From Thermoplasmata archaeon (GTDB lineage: Archaea > Thermoplasmatota > Thermoplasmata > Thermoplasmatales > Thermoplasmataceae), in contig JAJZZE010000055.1 of the NCBI GenBank assembly GCA_021797735.1, forward strand, positions 1 to 64,000: a stretch of DNA of 64,000 nucleotides. The letters are read 5' to 3'. Shown here piece by piece: positions 49,295 through 59,400 of this stretch. Within the stretch, counting starts at the first letter, position 1. Every line of letters begins with the position of its first letter. The notes beneath the pieces were generated by a model. That model did not search any database. It was not told the DNA's origin and worked only from the letters and a program-made list of their open reading frames with translations. The position numbers and the translations under genes were made by a program.

Positions 49295-49663
49295 ATGACG
49301 AATAAAATTATTGATACACTAAAGTGGCTGGCTATTTTTGGCTCTGCTATATGGGCGGGCATTCATATGACACTGCTAGTTCTGCCATTGCCATATGTAG
49401 TAAAGGTATTTTTCGGGTTTTTGATTGCCATAGCTATAATCTCAGCAACGATATACGTAAACGGAAAAAAGGAATTTTATTTACCTGTTTTCGCCTTCTA
49501 TATACTTGATATGGCATTACTGTTAGAATCAAGGGTAGCAGCAGCTCCTGTATTCGGAAAAAAATTACCATGGACTCCGTCTGCAGTAGATAGCATAATA
49601 CTTGATGCTGTAATGGTAATACTATCGGGAACCATATATTTCATGGCAAAGAAATCAAAATAA
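49295..49663 (+). CDS. Small integral membrane protein (3-4 TM)
   Basis: Hydrophobic segments LKWLAIFGSAIWAGIHMTLLVLP, VVKVFFGFLIAIAIISATIYV, LDAVMVILSGTIYFMA. Confidence 0.6.
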   Translation: MTNKIIDTLKWLAIFGSAIWAGIHMTLLVLPLPYVVKVFFGFLIAIAIISATIYVNGKKEFYLPVFAFYILDMALLLESRVAAAPVFGKKLPWTPSAVDSIILDAVMVILSGTIYFMAKKSK

Positions 49664-49731
49664 TTTATATTATCCAGTATTTTTTCTTTTTTGGCTAAAT
49701 TTATTAATATATTTTGAATATCTTAAAAATG

Positions 49732-50178
49732 GAATTAAGGTTCTTTAAGAATTCTGATTTATCCGATATATCAAAAATAGAGAATTCTTCATTTAGCGTT
49801 GGCGCCTACTCATTAATTATGCTCAAATCCATGATATATAGCAATTCCAGTTTTACAGTTGTAATAGAGGAAAATAATAAAATTATAGGTTACGGGACGG
49901 CAGCGAAATTAAATAAAAATTCAATGGATATAGAAAGTATAGCAATATTGCCGGGCTATCAAAAGAAAGGCTATGGAACAAAATTGATAGACGCCATTGA
50001 GGACGAAATAAAAAATAGGAGCTATAAAACCGTTATTTTAGAAGTACGGGAGAAAAACGAAAACGCAAAAAATTTTTATTTAAACCATGGCTATAAAATA
50101 ATAGATTTTATAGAAAATTATTACCTGCTGGAATTCAATGGCTCAAGAAACGCATACCGGATGGAAAAACATCTGTGA
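49732..50178 (+). CDS. GNAT N-acetyltransferase (RimI-like)
   Basis: IESIAILPGYQKKGYGTKLIDAIEDEIKNR...LEVREKNENAKNFYLNHGYKII. Confidence 0.88.
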   Translation, partial: ELRFFKNSDLSDISKIENSSFSVGAYSLIMLKSMIYSNSSFTVVIEENNKIIGYGTAAKLNKNSMDIESIAILPGYQKKGYGTKLIDAIEDEIKNRSYKTVILEVREKNENAKNFYLNHGYKIIDFIENYYLLEFNGSRNAYRMEKHL

Positions 50179-50179
50179 A

Positions 50180-51316
50180 TTATACAATATTTTTAATATA
50201 GCTGTATGCATTATTATTTGCCGAAATTATCATTTTCCTCTTTTCAACTTCCTCCTGCAGGGATTTAACCATGTGTGAAATCTCATCTATTTTATATTTT
50301 TTATTATCATAATAAACCTCAATGTAATTTTTAACCCTTTCCTTGCCACCAAAATATAATGGTGGTATTATATCCATTATATAATCAAATTTATTTAATC
50401 CATTTAGTTTATTCAGAATCATACTGTAATTATCCCTATTATAATAGCTACTGTAAGCTGTTTTATATAAATTCCTCTTCAGGATATTTTTTACCATATT
50501 TTTTGATTTCCCATTCAGTAATTTATTTATTAATTCAAAGTCATTTAATTTTAAATCATCTATGTTTCTATCATCACTGTCATAATACGCATAACCAAAC
50601 ATTTTTTGTGCTATCCTGCAGGTTTTGTGAAAATAAACAGAGTTATACATTAATATCCTTGTTATAATTGCGGATTCAATATTTGTTATTGATTTTTCCT
50701 CTCCCACAATTTTATTATCCTCTATTTTTACTGTATTGAATATCCTTTTATAATCTATATTGCCTATTGTGACCCCACAGAAAAATGCATCCCTTCTCAG
50801 ATAATCAATCTCATCAACATCTATTGAGCCACTTATAATATTTGACAGTAAACTATTTTTTTTGGATTCACCAATGGCTATTTTTCCTATTTCGTCAGGG
50901 TCATACCCATATTTCTTTAATATGTCCGGTATACTGCTATCCCCGTATGGTTTTTCACCCTTTATTATTTTTAAGGTTAGATCCTCATGCTTTGTTTTAT
51001 ACAAATCATAAAAAACCTCCTCTATGCCATGGCTCAATGGTGGATGGCCTATATCATGCAATAATGCTGCAAGCTGCAATCTTTCATCATCTATTTTTAA
51101 GGTGCCTGATATCTCCCTTGCCATAAACATTGTCCCTATGGAATGTTCAAATCTTGTGTGATTTGCACCGGGAAAAACTAAATAGCATAAACCTAGCTGT
51201 TTTATGTACCTTAACCTCTGAAAATATGGTGAATCTATAATATCACTGTATATACCATCTATCTTGATTGGCCCATTAATGGTATCCTGAATAATTTTGT
51301 ACATATTTATCATCAT
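50180..51316 (-). CDS. HD-domain phosphohydrolase (dNTPase-like)
   Basis: FQRLRYIKQLGLCYLVFPGANHTRFEHSIGTM; LAALLHDIGHPPLSHGIEE; IDVDEIDYLRRDAFFCGV. Confidence 0.9.
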   Translation of the reverse strand: MMINMYKIIQDTINGPIKIDGIYSDIIDSPYFQRLRYIKQLGLCYLVFPGANHTRFEHSIGTMFMAREISGTLKIDDERLQLAALLHDIGHPPLSHGIEEVFYDLYKTKHEDLTLKIIKGEKPYGDSSIPDILKKYGYDPDEIGKIAIGESKKNSLLSNIISGSIDVDEIDYLRRDAFFCGVTIGNIDYKRIFNTVKIEDNKIVGEEKSITNIESAIITRILMYNSVYFHKTCRIAQKMFGYAYYDSDDRNIDDLKLNDFELINKLLNGKSKNMVKNILKRNLYKTAYSSYYNRDNYSMILNKLNGLNKFDYIMDIIPPLYFGGKERVKNYIEVYYDNKKYKIDEISHMVKSLQEEVEKRKMIISANNNAYSYIKNIV

Positions 51317-51320
51317 AGTA

Positions 51321-51620
51321 CTGGACACGCCTGAATCAGACCAGGTGTTTTGATAGCGTCCTCCACTTCCTCTCCTCCCCGCACCCTCTCAGCATCAATG
51401 GTTCCGAATACCGTTGTTCCCTTCCGGGCCTGGCGGATTTTTTAGATGAATTATATCTGTATTCTCCTTTGAGATTATAGATATAAACCCCCGATCCAAA
51501 AGGACAGAGACTCTACGATTTCATGGAGACTGTCAAAGGCCTGGTTGCCCTCTTCAGGCAGTCGCCCCCGCATTTCGTCTTCGGGTCACAGGGAGGGACT
51601 GGCTCCCCGGTCAAGTCCAG
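51321..51620 (-). ncRNA. ffs: Signal recognition particle (7S) RNA
   Basis: Reverse complement contains the helix-8 signature tccgccaggcccggaagggaacaacgg; ends pair (5' ctggac / 3' gtccag); about 300 nt; GC-rich island in AT-rich context. Confidence 0.93.
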
Positions 51621-51654
51621 TATACACTAATCAATACATGCTAAAAAAATTTTG

Positions 51655-52158
51655 CTATTTCTCAAAAACTTTTCTCGCTTTTATATAATCACTACTGTAA
51701 TTTATATTGAAGAAATCATTCCTGTTATAGTTGATATTACTGTATTTAAGCTCATAATTATATAATTTTTCAAAGAAAATTGATATGCCCGTCAGTTCAT
51801 TATTTATTTTTAAGTTTACAATGCCGGATTTTATTTCCATCGACCCATCGATAAATTTTTCTATTATTTCAATATTAAATATTACATCAGCTGGAAATAT
51901 AATAACGGGCAAATTTAATTTATCCAGTGATAATTTTAAATCATAACTGTAATCACCGGTACCGTGTATAATTTTTTCATTTACTATCTTATTTAAAAAA
52001 GCGGTATTATCGCTTATGCATACGTTTACGTTAAAATTAAGTTTTTTTAATTTTTTTATCAGTATAGATATTATATATTCATCGTTTATTTTTAGAAGCA
52101 TCTTTTTATTATTGTTCATTCTCGACCCCATGCCACCAGCCATAATCAGTGCGTCCAT
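51655..52158 (-). CDS. cobY: Nucleotidyltransferase, likely GTP:adenosylcobinamide-phosphate guanylyltransferase (CobY-like)
   Basis: MDALIMAGGMGSRMNNNKKMLLKINDEYIISILIKKLKK; IIFPADVIF; short MobA-like fold. Confidence 0.6.
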   Translation of the reverse strand: MDALIMAGGMGSRMNNNKKMLLKINDEYIISILIKKLKKLNFNVNVCISDNTAFLNKIVNEKIIHGTGDYSYDLKLSLDKLNLPVIIFPADVIFNIEIIEKFIDGSMEIKSGIVNLKINNELTGISIFFEKLYNYELKYSNINYNRNDFFNINYSSDYIKARKVFEK

Positions 52159-52245
52159 TATTTACCTTAATTTTTTAACATATTTTATGATTTCCATTTA
52201 AAAATATTATAGAAACTTTATAATTATAATTTATAATGTAGTGTT

Positions 52246-52833
52246 ATGGATGACTATTATATAGAGGGCGAGGAAAGATTTGGAAGGTTTGCAACATCAT
52301 TTTATGATGTTATTGCATGGAGAATGCTGAAGAAATTATACAACTTTACATTAAATGAAATGGATAGTTTAAACCCTGAAACTGTACTGGATATAGGTGC
52401 CGGTCCGGGTAAACTAACCATAATGGTTGCTAAAAAGTTTCCCAAGGCTAAAATATACGCTATAGACCCATCAAAATATATGGTAGAAAAGGAAAAAAAT
52501 AATTTCAAAAAGGCGGGTATTGACGCAACATGCGCTATGGGAAGCAGCAGGAATATACCATTTGATAATAATTTTGATTTAATTTTTACAAGTTTATCAT
52601 TACACCACTGGAAGGAAAAGGAAAAGGGTTTTGAAATTATATTAAAAAAATTAAATTTGAATGGTAATTTAATTATAGTAGAATTTTTAAATGATTATTA
52701 CACATCAATAACGCCACAGAAAAAGCACTCATTATCGAAAAACTATGCGGAATCACTAAATTTCGATGGCTTTGAAAAAACGACAGATATTAAAGATAAT
52801 TTTATTGCATTAAAATTTAAGAGAATAATATAA
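52246..52833 (+). CDS. Class I SAM-dependent methyltransferase
   Basis: VLDIGAGPGKLTIMVAKKFPKAKIYAIDPSKYMVEKEKNN...DLIFTSLSLHHWKEKEKGF. Confidence 0.88.
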   Translation: MDDYYIEGEERFGRFATSFYDVIAWRMLKKLYNFTLNEMDSLNPETVLDIGAGPGKLTIMVAKKFPKAKIYAIDPSKYMVEKEKNNFKKAGIDATCAMGSSRNIPFDNNFDLIFTSLSLHHWKEKEKGFEIILKKLNLNGNLIIVEFLNDYYTSITPQKKHSLSKNYAESLNFDGFEKTTDIKDNFIALKFKRII

Positions 52834-54273
52834 TCATTTATTATCCAGGTGATTTATTATTTCATCAACCCTCTTTTCAATATCTGGATCCATTTTCAGG
52901 GTATCTGGCCATTCTCTGTTATAATTTTCCATTTTTGATTTTCTTGTTGCATCTATTCCCATTTTTGAACCATAGTTAAATAACCTTGCTGCGTGATCCA
53001 GACTATCCGTCGGTGTTCCAGGTATTACTGTAACATCACTTTCCGGGTCTATTCTTGTTGTCATTGCCCACATAACCTGTTTCATGTCATGTACATTTAT
53101 ATCATCGTCCACCACAACAACAATTTTTGTAAGTGCCATCTGCCCGGTACCCCATATTGCAAACATTACCTTTTTTGCCTGCCCCGGATATATTTTTTTA
53201 ATGGAAACAACAATCATATTTGTTGTAACCGTCTCCTCAGGAATATTCATATCCACTATTTCTGGTATCTGAATCTGCACCAGGGGCAAAAACATTCTTT
53301 CAAGGGCTTTTGATATTCTGACATCCTCATTCCATAATTTACCGACAATAGTTGTTGAATATACCGGATTTTTTTTCTGTATTATCTTTTTAATATGGAA
53401 TACTGGAAATTCTTCTTCCAGTGAGTAATAACCTGTATGGTCTCCAAAAGGGCCTTCTTTCCTTGTTTCAGCAGGGTCTATATAACCTTCTAAAATTATT
53501 TCCGCGTTTCTGGGATATTCTAAATTAACAGTTTCACCCTTTATCAGTTCTAAATGTTTCTTTGCTATTAATCCGCGGAATGAGAACTCATCAATACCAT
53601 TTGGTAATGGGGCGATTGAAGAGAAAAATGTTAATGGATCTACACCTATTGCTACGGCGACATCCATTTTTTTATTTTCATTTTTATACCCGCTGAAATG
53701 CTCTGCACCACCTTTATGTATCTGCCAGTGCATTCCAGTTGTTTCATTATCATAAACCTGCATTCTATAGGTTCCGACATTTCTGCTTCCCGTATCAGGA
53801 TCCTTTGTTATTACAAGGGGCATTGTTATATACCTGCCACCATCCCCGGGCCAGTTTCTTGTAATTGGATATTTAGATAAATCGGGTTCAAGGACATCAA
53901 ATTCTGAGGCCTTTCTCTGGTATACCTTGGGTTTTATGCCGGATAACTCCCTCATCATTTCCAGTCCACGCGATATCATAGATTCGGTATCATCAGGTAT
54001 CCTTACAAGATTCCTTAATTTTAAACCTATATTGTATGGTGTATCACCTAAAATATATTCTAAACGTTTGTCTGTTGAAAATAAATTTCCTGTAACAGGT
54101 ATATCATAGCCCCTAACATTATCAAAGACCATTGCCCTTTTCTTCCCTATTCTTTCCTCCTCACTTAAAATATATGTTAACTCTAAATCCGGATCCACTT
54201 CGTCTGTTACATGAACAAGTTCCCCATTTTTTTCCAGAAAATTAAGATAGGTCCTCAGGTCTTCAAATATCAT
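52834..54273 (-). CDS. UbiD family decarboxylase
   Basis: MIFEDLRTYLNFLEKNGELVHV; MQVYDNETTGMHWQIHKGGAEHF; GPFGDHTGYYSLEEEFPVFHIKKI. Confidence 0.92.
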   Translation of the reverse strand: MIFEDLRTYLNFLEKNGELVHVTDEVDPDLELTYILSEEERIGKKRAMVFDNVRGYDIPVTGNLFSTDKRLEYILGDTPYNIGLKLRNLVRIPDDTESMISRGLEMMRELSGIKPKVYQRKASEFDVLEPDLSKYPITRNWPGDGGRYITMPLVITKDPDTGSRNVGTYRMQVYDNETTGMHWQIHKGGAEHFSGYKNENKKMDVAVAIGVDPLTFFSSIAPLPNGIDEFSFRGLIAKKHLELIKGETVNLEYPRNAEIILEGYIDPAETRKEGPFGDHTGYYSLEEEFPVFHIKKIIQKKNPVYSTTIVGKLWNEDVRISKALERMFLPLVQIQIPEIVDMNIPEETVTTNMIVVSIKKIYPGQAKKVMFAIWGTGQMALTKIVVVVDDDINVHDMKQVMWAMTTRIDPESDVTVIPGTPTDSLDHAARLFNYGSKMGIDATRKSKMENYNREWPDTLKMDPDIEKRVDEIINHLDNK

Positions 54274-54302
54274 ACTTATAAATAACTTAATTAAATATAA
54301 TT

Positions 54303-55136
54303 TTATCCTATAAATCTATATGTTCTTGGCTTTATCACATCATAATAAAAACTCATTATGGATAATATAACTATCAGTATACCGGCTATCAGTGCTATTA
54401 TACCTGAAATTATCAGTAATATGTTTCCCGGCAAAGAAATATAAGCGGGGATGCCTCTTAAATCAGTGGTGATAAGCAGGGAACCTGTTATCAGATATCC
54501 AATGCCGAATATCAGCATTGCCATTGCTTTTCCAGAGCTAACAAGAAAATCATTTATGACATTACTGCTATTAAACATAAATGCAAGTAATAAAAACAGT
54601 TCAAATATTATAAATGCCTGTGCCCATAAATTTGAGTTAAAGTATGATGTACCGGATATAAAATAAAATGGTGATACCGGATAAGTTTTAAGCGATATAT
54701 ATATCAATATGGCAGATACAATTACCATTAATCTCGATATCAATTCATCTTTTTTAAAGTAAAAATAAAGGAGGCCGAAGAATATACCAACTATCCCAAT
54801 TATTCCGCCAAAAAAGCTTATTTTTAAATAAAGGTCGAACAATATTTCTGATATAAACGCAGTAAAAAACATTATTAATGAATAAAATATTAATTTATCC
54901 GTTATATTAAACTTATCATTACTGTAGAATATAAAATCATTCAGAATATAAATTGCATCAAAAATAATTACAAATATAATAGCTATTTTTTCAATAATAG
55001 CACCAGAGAATAATTCATACAATGAAACAATCAGTGAGGTTATGATTGTAAGCCCAACTGAAATCAATATAATTATTTTTGACATCCCCATAAGTTTGTT
55101 TATGGAATCGTTATCATAATATTTTCTTTTAAACAT
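54303..55136 (-). CDS. Multi-pass membrane protein (about 8 TM), unknown function
   Basis: Repeated hydrophobic segments through 277 aa. Confidence 0.6.
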   Translation of the reverse strand: MFKRKYYDNDSINKLMGMSKIIILISVGLTIITSLIVSLYELFSGAIIEKIAIIFVIIFDAIYILNDFIFYSNDKFNITDKLIFYSLIMFFTAFISEILFDLYLKISFFGGIIGIVGIFFGLLYFYFKKDELISRLMVIVSAILIYISLKTYPVSPFYFISGTSYFNSNLWAQAFIIFELFLLLAFMFNSSNVINDFLVSSGKAMAMLIFGIGYLITGSLLITTDLRGIPAYISLPGNILLIISGIIALIAGILIVILSIMSFYYDVIKPRTYRFIG

Positions 55137-55192
55137 AGGGGTTAATTAAAAAATTACTATTTAATTCTTATTATTAATTTTTATTAATATAT

Positions 55193-55486
55193 TTATTTAT
55201 TCTTATTATGCCAGTTTTCAAGGTCATTTATTGAATCCTTTAATTTTAATCCCTTGTCGGTTAATCTGTATACAAATTTGTTTTCTTTATAGTTTCTCTC
55301 TATTATATTATTCTTTAATAATCTTTTAAGTGATGAAGAAAGTGCTCTGGGTGTTATATCATCTATTCCCCTTAAAAGATCATTGTATCTCATATTATCC
55401 ATAAAGAGTAACCTTATTATCAATGGCTCATATTTGCCATTTATAGTTTTCAAAGCCTCAGTAAACGGGCAATCATCTATATTCAT
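55193..55486 (-). CDS. HxlR-family winged-helix regulator
   Basis: CPFTEALKTINGKYEPLIIRLLFMDNMRYNDLLRGIDDITPRALSSSLKRLLKNNIIER...YRLTDKG. Confidence 0.85.
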   Translation of the reverse strand: MNIDDCPFTEALKTINGKYEPLIIRLLFMDNMRYNDLLRGIDDITPRALSSSLKRLLKNNIIERNYKENKFVYRLTDKGLKLKDSINDLENWHNKNK

Positions 55487-55697
55487 CTGTTCACCACCGG
55501 TATACTGTTATATACCATTCCTGTTTATATTCATTTATGCATAATATTTAAATTATTCTCTGCGAATCCAATTTTGCCGTCCGCATTTTTTAATCTGGAA
55601 TAATAAATTAAATCTGTTAATTCAGTATTATTGAGTTTTGGCCCATAAATTTGCCTATATTTTTAATACTCATATTATTTACTGTCTGATTTAACCC

Positions 55698-55946
55698 GTG
55701 TCAAAAATGATTTATAATAATATTCACTCACTATATGTGCAGAAAACTGATGCAGTAAATTATATAAAAGATTATATTAATAAACATTATAATAATGTAT
55801 ATGATATAAAAATAAGGGAAATAAAATATGATAAATATACAGAAAATTGGGCGTCTCATATAAGTTTTAATGATGATGCGAACAGCCACGAACTTGCAAT
55901 AATTTTGAATAACAATACTATAATTTTTGTTAAGGAATTTAAATAA
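55698..55946 (+). CDS. Small hypothetical protein
   Basis: 82 aa ORF. Confidence 0.35.
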   Translation: MSKMIYNNIHSLYVQKTDAVNYIKDYINKHYNNVYDIKIREIKYDKYTENWASHISFNDDANSHELAIILNNNTIIFVKEFK

Positions 55947-56019
55947 AAATTAATATGATAATTATTTATCTTATAAATAAAAAGTAAAAAGAAGGGAAGT
56001 TTTACCGTTAATGTTAGTG

Positions 56020-56092
56020 AGCCACCGGAGGGAATTGAACCCCCGACCTGCTGATTACGAATCAGCCACTCTACCGACTGAGCTACGATGGC
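56020..56092 (-). tRNA. tRNA-Thr (CGU)
   Basis: Reverse complement gccatcgtagctcagtcggtagagtggctgattcgtaatcagcaggtcgggggttcaattccctccggtggct; anticodon CGT. Confidence 0.92.
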
Positions 56093-57243
56093 TTTATGTA
56101 TACTGATATACCTGATGGGATTTTTGGATAAAAATATGTTGATTTCTGTGGCAATATCTTATTTTCAAGTATTAATTTTAAAAAACGCTCTTTCTGCCAT
56201 GACGGTATAAGTACTGTAAAATCACACTCATGGAGATCCACAGCGTTTATTGCATCAGTATAATTGTAAATGTATCTCACCTTCTCGCCCATTTCCTTTT
56301 CTTCCATTGATAAGGCTTCCTCAAAAAGTATTTTATTTATTATCTCAGTTGGCAATGCATCTAAATTATCAAATTTCTCTCTTAATATGTACTCCTTTGG
56401 AAGTATTTCATAGAATTTATTATTGCTATATATATAAATATTTTCCTCATTTTCTATATTTTTTGTAATTTTTATGTCAAAGAAATTCTTAATTTTATTA
56501 ATGTTTGCTTCAAAATTAATGCCATATACCAGTCTATGAACCCCACCAATCATCAAACCATTACTGTACATAGATGTTACATAGGACATAGCAAATTTCC
56601 AGAAATCGTCCCCCGTCTCATCATATAATTCCATTATTGCTTTTAATCTATGGTGACCATCAGCAACAATGCCAGTTATATTTTTTAATGATTCCTTTAT
56701 TTTATTAATCTTTTCAGTATCATCCAGCAGATACACATAGTTTATAACGCCTGATGGCTCTTCAAATTTATATTGCTCTTCAAGCACGGAAGCCTCCCTC
56801 TTTATGAGTTTATCAAAATTATTGTCTGGCACAACTATAAAAATCGGCTCAAGCTGTGAGTTTAAGTTGCTCATTATACTTTTCCTCTCATAAACCTGCT
56901 TTTCAAAGGTGTTTTCATGCGGTTTTATATCATTATTTATTTCTACAAGTGATATAATTCCATAGCGGGTTAACATTTCCTTATTATAATAAAATGACTG
57001 TTTCAATATTATTATAATGTCTTTACTGTGTAAATTTATAATATTTTCATTTAACCATCTGTTTAATATTGTTTTTGACCCCTTCATTCCAGTTATTTTA
57101 TCAGGTATTGTTAAATTAATTATATTCTCATTTTTTGACCTTAAATTATATTCCTGCTCCCATCTGATAGTGTCAAATGGAGGTGATACAAAACTCTCAA
57201 TATTTCCATTGAACATATAAGGTTTAAATTCATTGATTATCAT
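56083..57243 (-). CDS. DUF1015 family protein
   Basis: YVYLLDDTEKINKIKESLKNITGIVADGHHRLKAIMELYDETGDDFWKFAMSYVTSMYSNGLMIGGVHRLVYG. Confidence 0.85.
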   Translation of the reverse strand: MIINEFKPYMFNGNIESFVSPPFDTIRWEQEYNLRSKNENIINLTIPDKITGMKGSKTILNRWLNENIINLHSKDIIIILKQSFYYNKEMLTRYGIISLVEINNDIKPHENTFEKQVYERKSIMSNLNSQLEPIFIVVPDNNFDKLIKREASVLEEQYKFEEPSGVINYVYLLDDTEKINKIKESLKNITGIVADGHHRLKAIMELYDETGDDFWKFAMSYVTSMYSNGLMIGGVHRLVYGINFEANINKIKNFFDIKITKNIENEENIYIYSNNKFYEILPKEYILREKFDNLDALPTEIINKILFEEALSMEEKEMGEKVRYIYNYTDAINAVDLHECDFTVLIPSWQKERFLKLILENKILPQKSTYFYPKIPSGISVYIKPS

Positions 57244-58094
57244 ACATTATTCACCATTAGATCTACAATTTTATTTAAATTTTCACTGTAGTTTTTATCA
57301 GCTTCCGGGGTTTCCATTATTAATGGAATATTATTAAAACTATTGTCGTTTATTATGTTATAAAACCCCTTTAAGCCTATAAAGCCTTTACCTATATTTT
57401 CGTGCCTGTCCTTTTTTGAGTTTAAATCAAACATTGAGTCATTTAAATGTATTACATCTATTTTTTTAATTAAATCACCGGATTTTAAATTAGAAATTAC
57501 ATTATCATAGTTATTTTTGATGTCATAACCATATGCAAAAAAGTGGCATGTATCCAGGCATATGCCAGTTTTATTATCCGATAAATCAATCATATATTCC
57601 ATTTCTTCTATTGTTGATGGCAGTGTGTTGCCCTTTCCCGATGAATTTTCTATCAATAATTTAACATTTTCTGTATCAAAATTATTTATAATTTCCATAA
57701 TCTTTTTCATTGAATTTTTTCTATTGTCGCTGGAACCAGGATGTAAAACAAGATAATTTATTCCCAGTTCATTGCATGCCTCTATTTCATATTTTAAATC
57801 CTCAATGGATTTATCAAGCAATAATCTATTATCAGTGCCCAGATTTATTAAATATGTTGCGTGTGCAACAGTATTTTTCATACCATATTTTTTTACATTT
57901 TCCTTAAATTCTATTTGTTCATTCTCACTTATTTTTCTGTAATTCCATTGCATATTGCTTTTAACAAACATCTGGAATGTGTTGAATTGAAAATTGTTTG
58001 CCCTTTCCGGGGACTTTGCTATGCCCCCTGCTATGGATATATGGCCACCTATAATTTTATTGTTTTTCTCGAATTTACATCTTAATTTCATCAT
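57240..58094 (-). CDS. nfo: Endonuclease IV (AP endonuclease family 2)
   Basis: GGHISIAGGIAKSPERANNFQFNTFQMFVKSNMQW; YLVLHPGSSDN; GICLDTCHFFAYGYD; IHLNDSMFDLNSKKDRHENIGKGFIG. Confidence 0.93.
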   Translation of the reverse strand: MMKLRCKFEKNNKIIGGHISIAGGIAKSPERANNFQFNTFQMFVKSNMQWNYRKISENEQIEFKENVKKYGMKNTVAHATYLINLGTDNRLLLDKSIEDLKYEIEACNELGINYLVLHPGSSDNRKNSMKKIMEIINNFDTENVKLLIENSSGKGNTLPSTIEEMEYMIDLSDNKTGICLDTCHFFAYGYDIKNNYDNVISNLKSGDLIKKIDVIHLNDSMFDLNSKKDRHENIGKGFIGLKGFYNIINDNSFNNIPLIMETPEADKNYSENLNKIVDLMVNNV

Positions 58095-58791
58095 TGTTGA
58101 TCATCATGTGAATAAATTGTAATACATGCAATGATAGTACAGGATTGTCTGTATATCCACAGGCATCAAGATCTGCCCCGGCAAGCAGTGCCCTGGAATC
58201 ATCACTGGTAACATCTGTGGCTATTAATCCATCCTTTCTATATACCTCCGTATTCTGTGGTACCCTTTTGTTTGGAGGTGTAATAAAAATAACTTTTACA
58301 CCTCTTTTCAGGGCATTTTCTATATTTTTCTTTAATTCTGTTCTTATTTCCCTAATTTTCGGTGTTGCTATCATTATTTCCTTTTCTGTTAAATCAAACA
58401 TTTCAGCCATTTTTTTCATGACCTTAGTTCTGCCATAAATTGTGAAAACCAGCTGCGGATCACCCTTGGATGGTAATACATCCTGCAGCTCTCTCAGTTC
58501 ATCAAATAATTTATTAACGTCATTTATGAAATTTTCCCTAATAGTAGACATTTCCTCGGGTTTAAACATTCTTGGCCTGCCTTCGGTCTCTCTTGCAAAT
58601 CCCCTGTTAACAAGTGACTCCATAACTTTATATGCTGAGGTTCTGGGTATGCCAGCAGTATCCGCAATGGTATCTGCATTTGCTACACCATGGTAAACAA
58701 GGGCAGCAAATGCCTGTGCCTCATATGATGATAAACCCAATATTTTAAGCATATCTGCAGTTTTCATTATATGCTCTGAATTAGCTTCCAT
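58075..58791 (-). CDS. TrmB-family transcriptional regulator
   Basis: MLKILGLSSYEAQAFAALVYHGVANADTIADTAGIPRTSAYKVMESLVNRGFARETEGRPRMFKPE. Confidence 0.9.
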   Translation of the reverse strand: MEANSEHIMKTADMLKILGLSSYEAQAFAALVYHGVANADTIADTAGIPRTSAYKVMESLVNRGFARETEGRPRMFKPEEMSTIRENFINDVNKLFDELRELQDVLPSKGDPQLVFTIYGRTKVMKKMAEMFDLTEKEIMIATPKIREIRTELKKNIENALKRGVKVIFITPPNKRVPQNTEVYRKDGLIATDVTSDDSRALLAGADLDACGYTDNPVLSLHVLQFIHMMINNDEIKM

Positions 58792-59370
58792 AGCTAATTA
58801 ATGCATTATTAATTTAAAATCTTTTCTATTTTATAATGAATAAAATAAATGTTTATGGAATAAGAAAGAATATTTTTATAGTGTATTAAATTTGCTATAA
58901 AATTAAAAAGATCATGCACAATTAAGTTTGAAAGAGGTGATAAACGCGCATGGCTGATCAGGTGTAATAGAAAAAGCAATAAGTAGTTTTGAGGGAAAAA
59001 TATAATAGAGTGGTTTCTAAACATGGTCATCAGTATATTACCCATATTAGATTAACTGTAGGGAATATGAAGGACATGAACTGTTGGAAACCCGATAAAA
59101 TTCTTAACATGTAGGTGATTTATATAATATGTGGCAAGTTTGCACAACTATGAATTATTACAGAGATGTTTTTTTACTGCTATATAGATAAACAAGAGGG
59201 AAAGACATAATAACATTTGTCCACAATATGTAAATAAAAAGAATTTAAATATAAAAAGTATAATTTATGCATAAAATGATAATATAAATGTTACATAGTA
59301 GTAGATAAAATGTCTGAATGCCGCTATCTCTGTTAACTATATAGTAATATATCTACAATAATATTTTTAT

Positions 59371-59400
59371 ATTATATTATATTATATTATATTATATTAT
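59371..59400. repeat. (ATTAT)6 pentanucleotide tandem repeat
   Basis: attatattatattatattatattatattat, preceded by a further partial unit; last AT forms the first two bases of ATG at 59399. Confidence 0.9.

Noticed and set aside
59361-59400. CRISPR-like repeat array
   Set aside because: Contiguous 5-nt units without spacers; a simple sequence repeat. No cas genes or other repeat-spacer pattern seen in the window.
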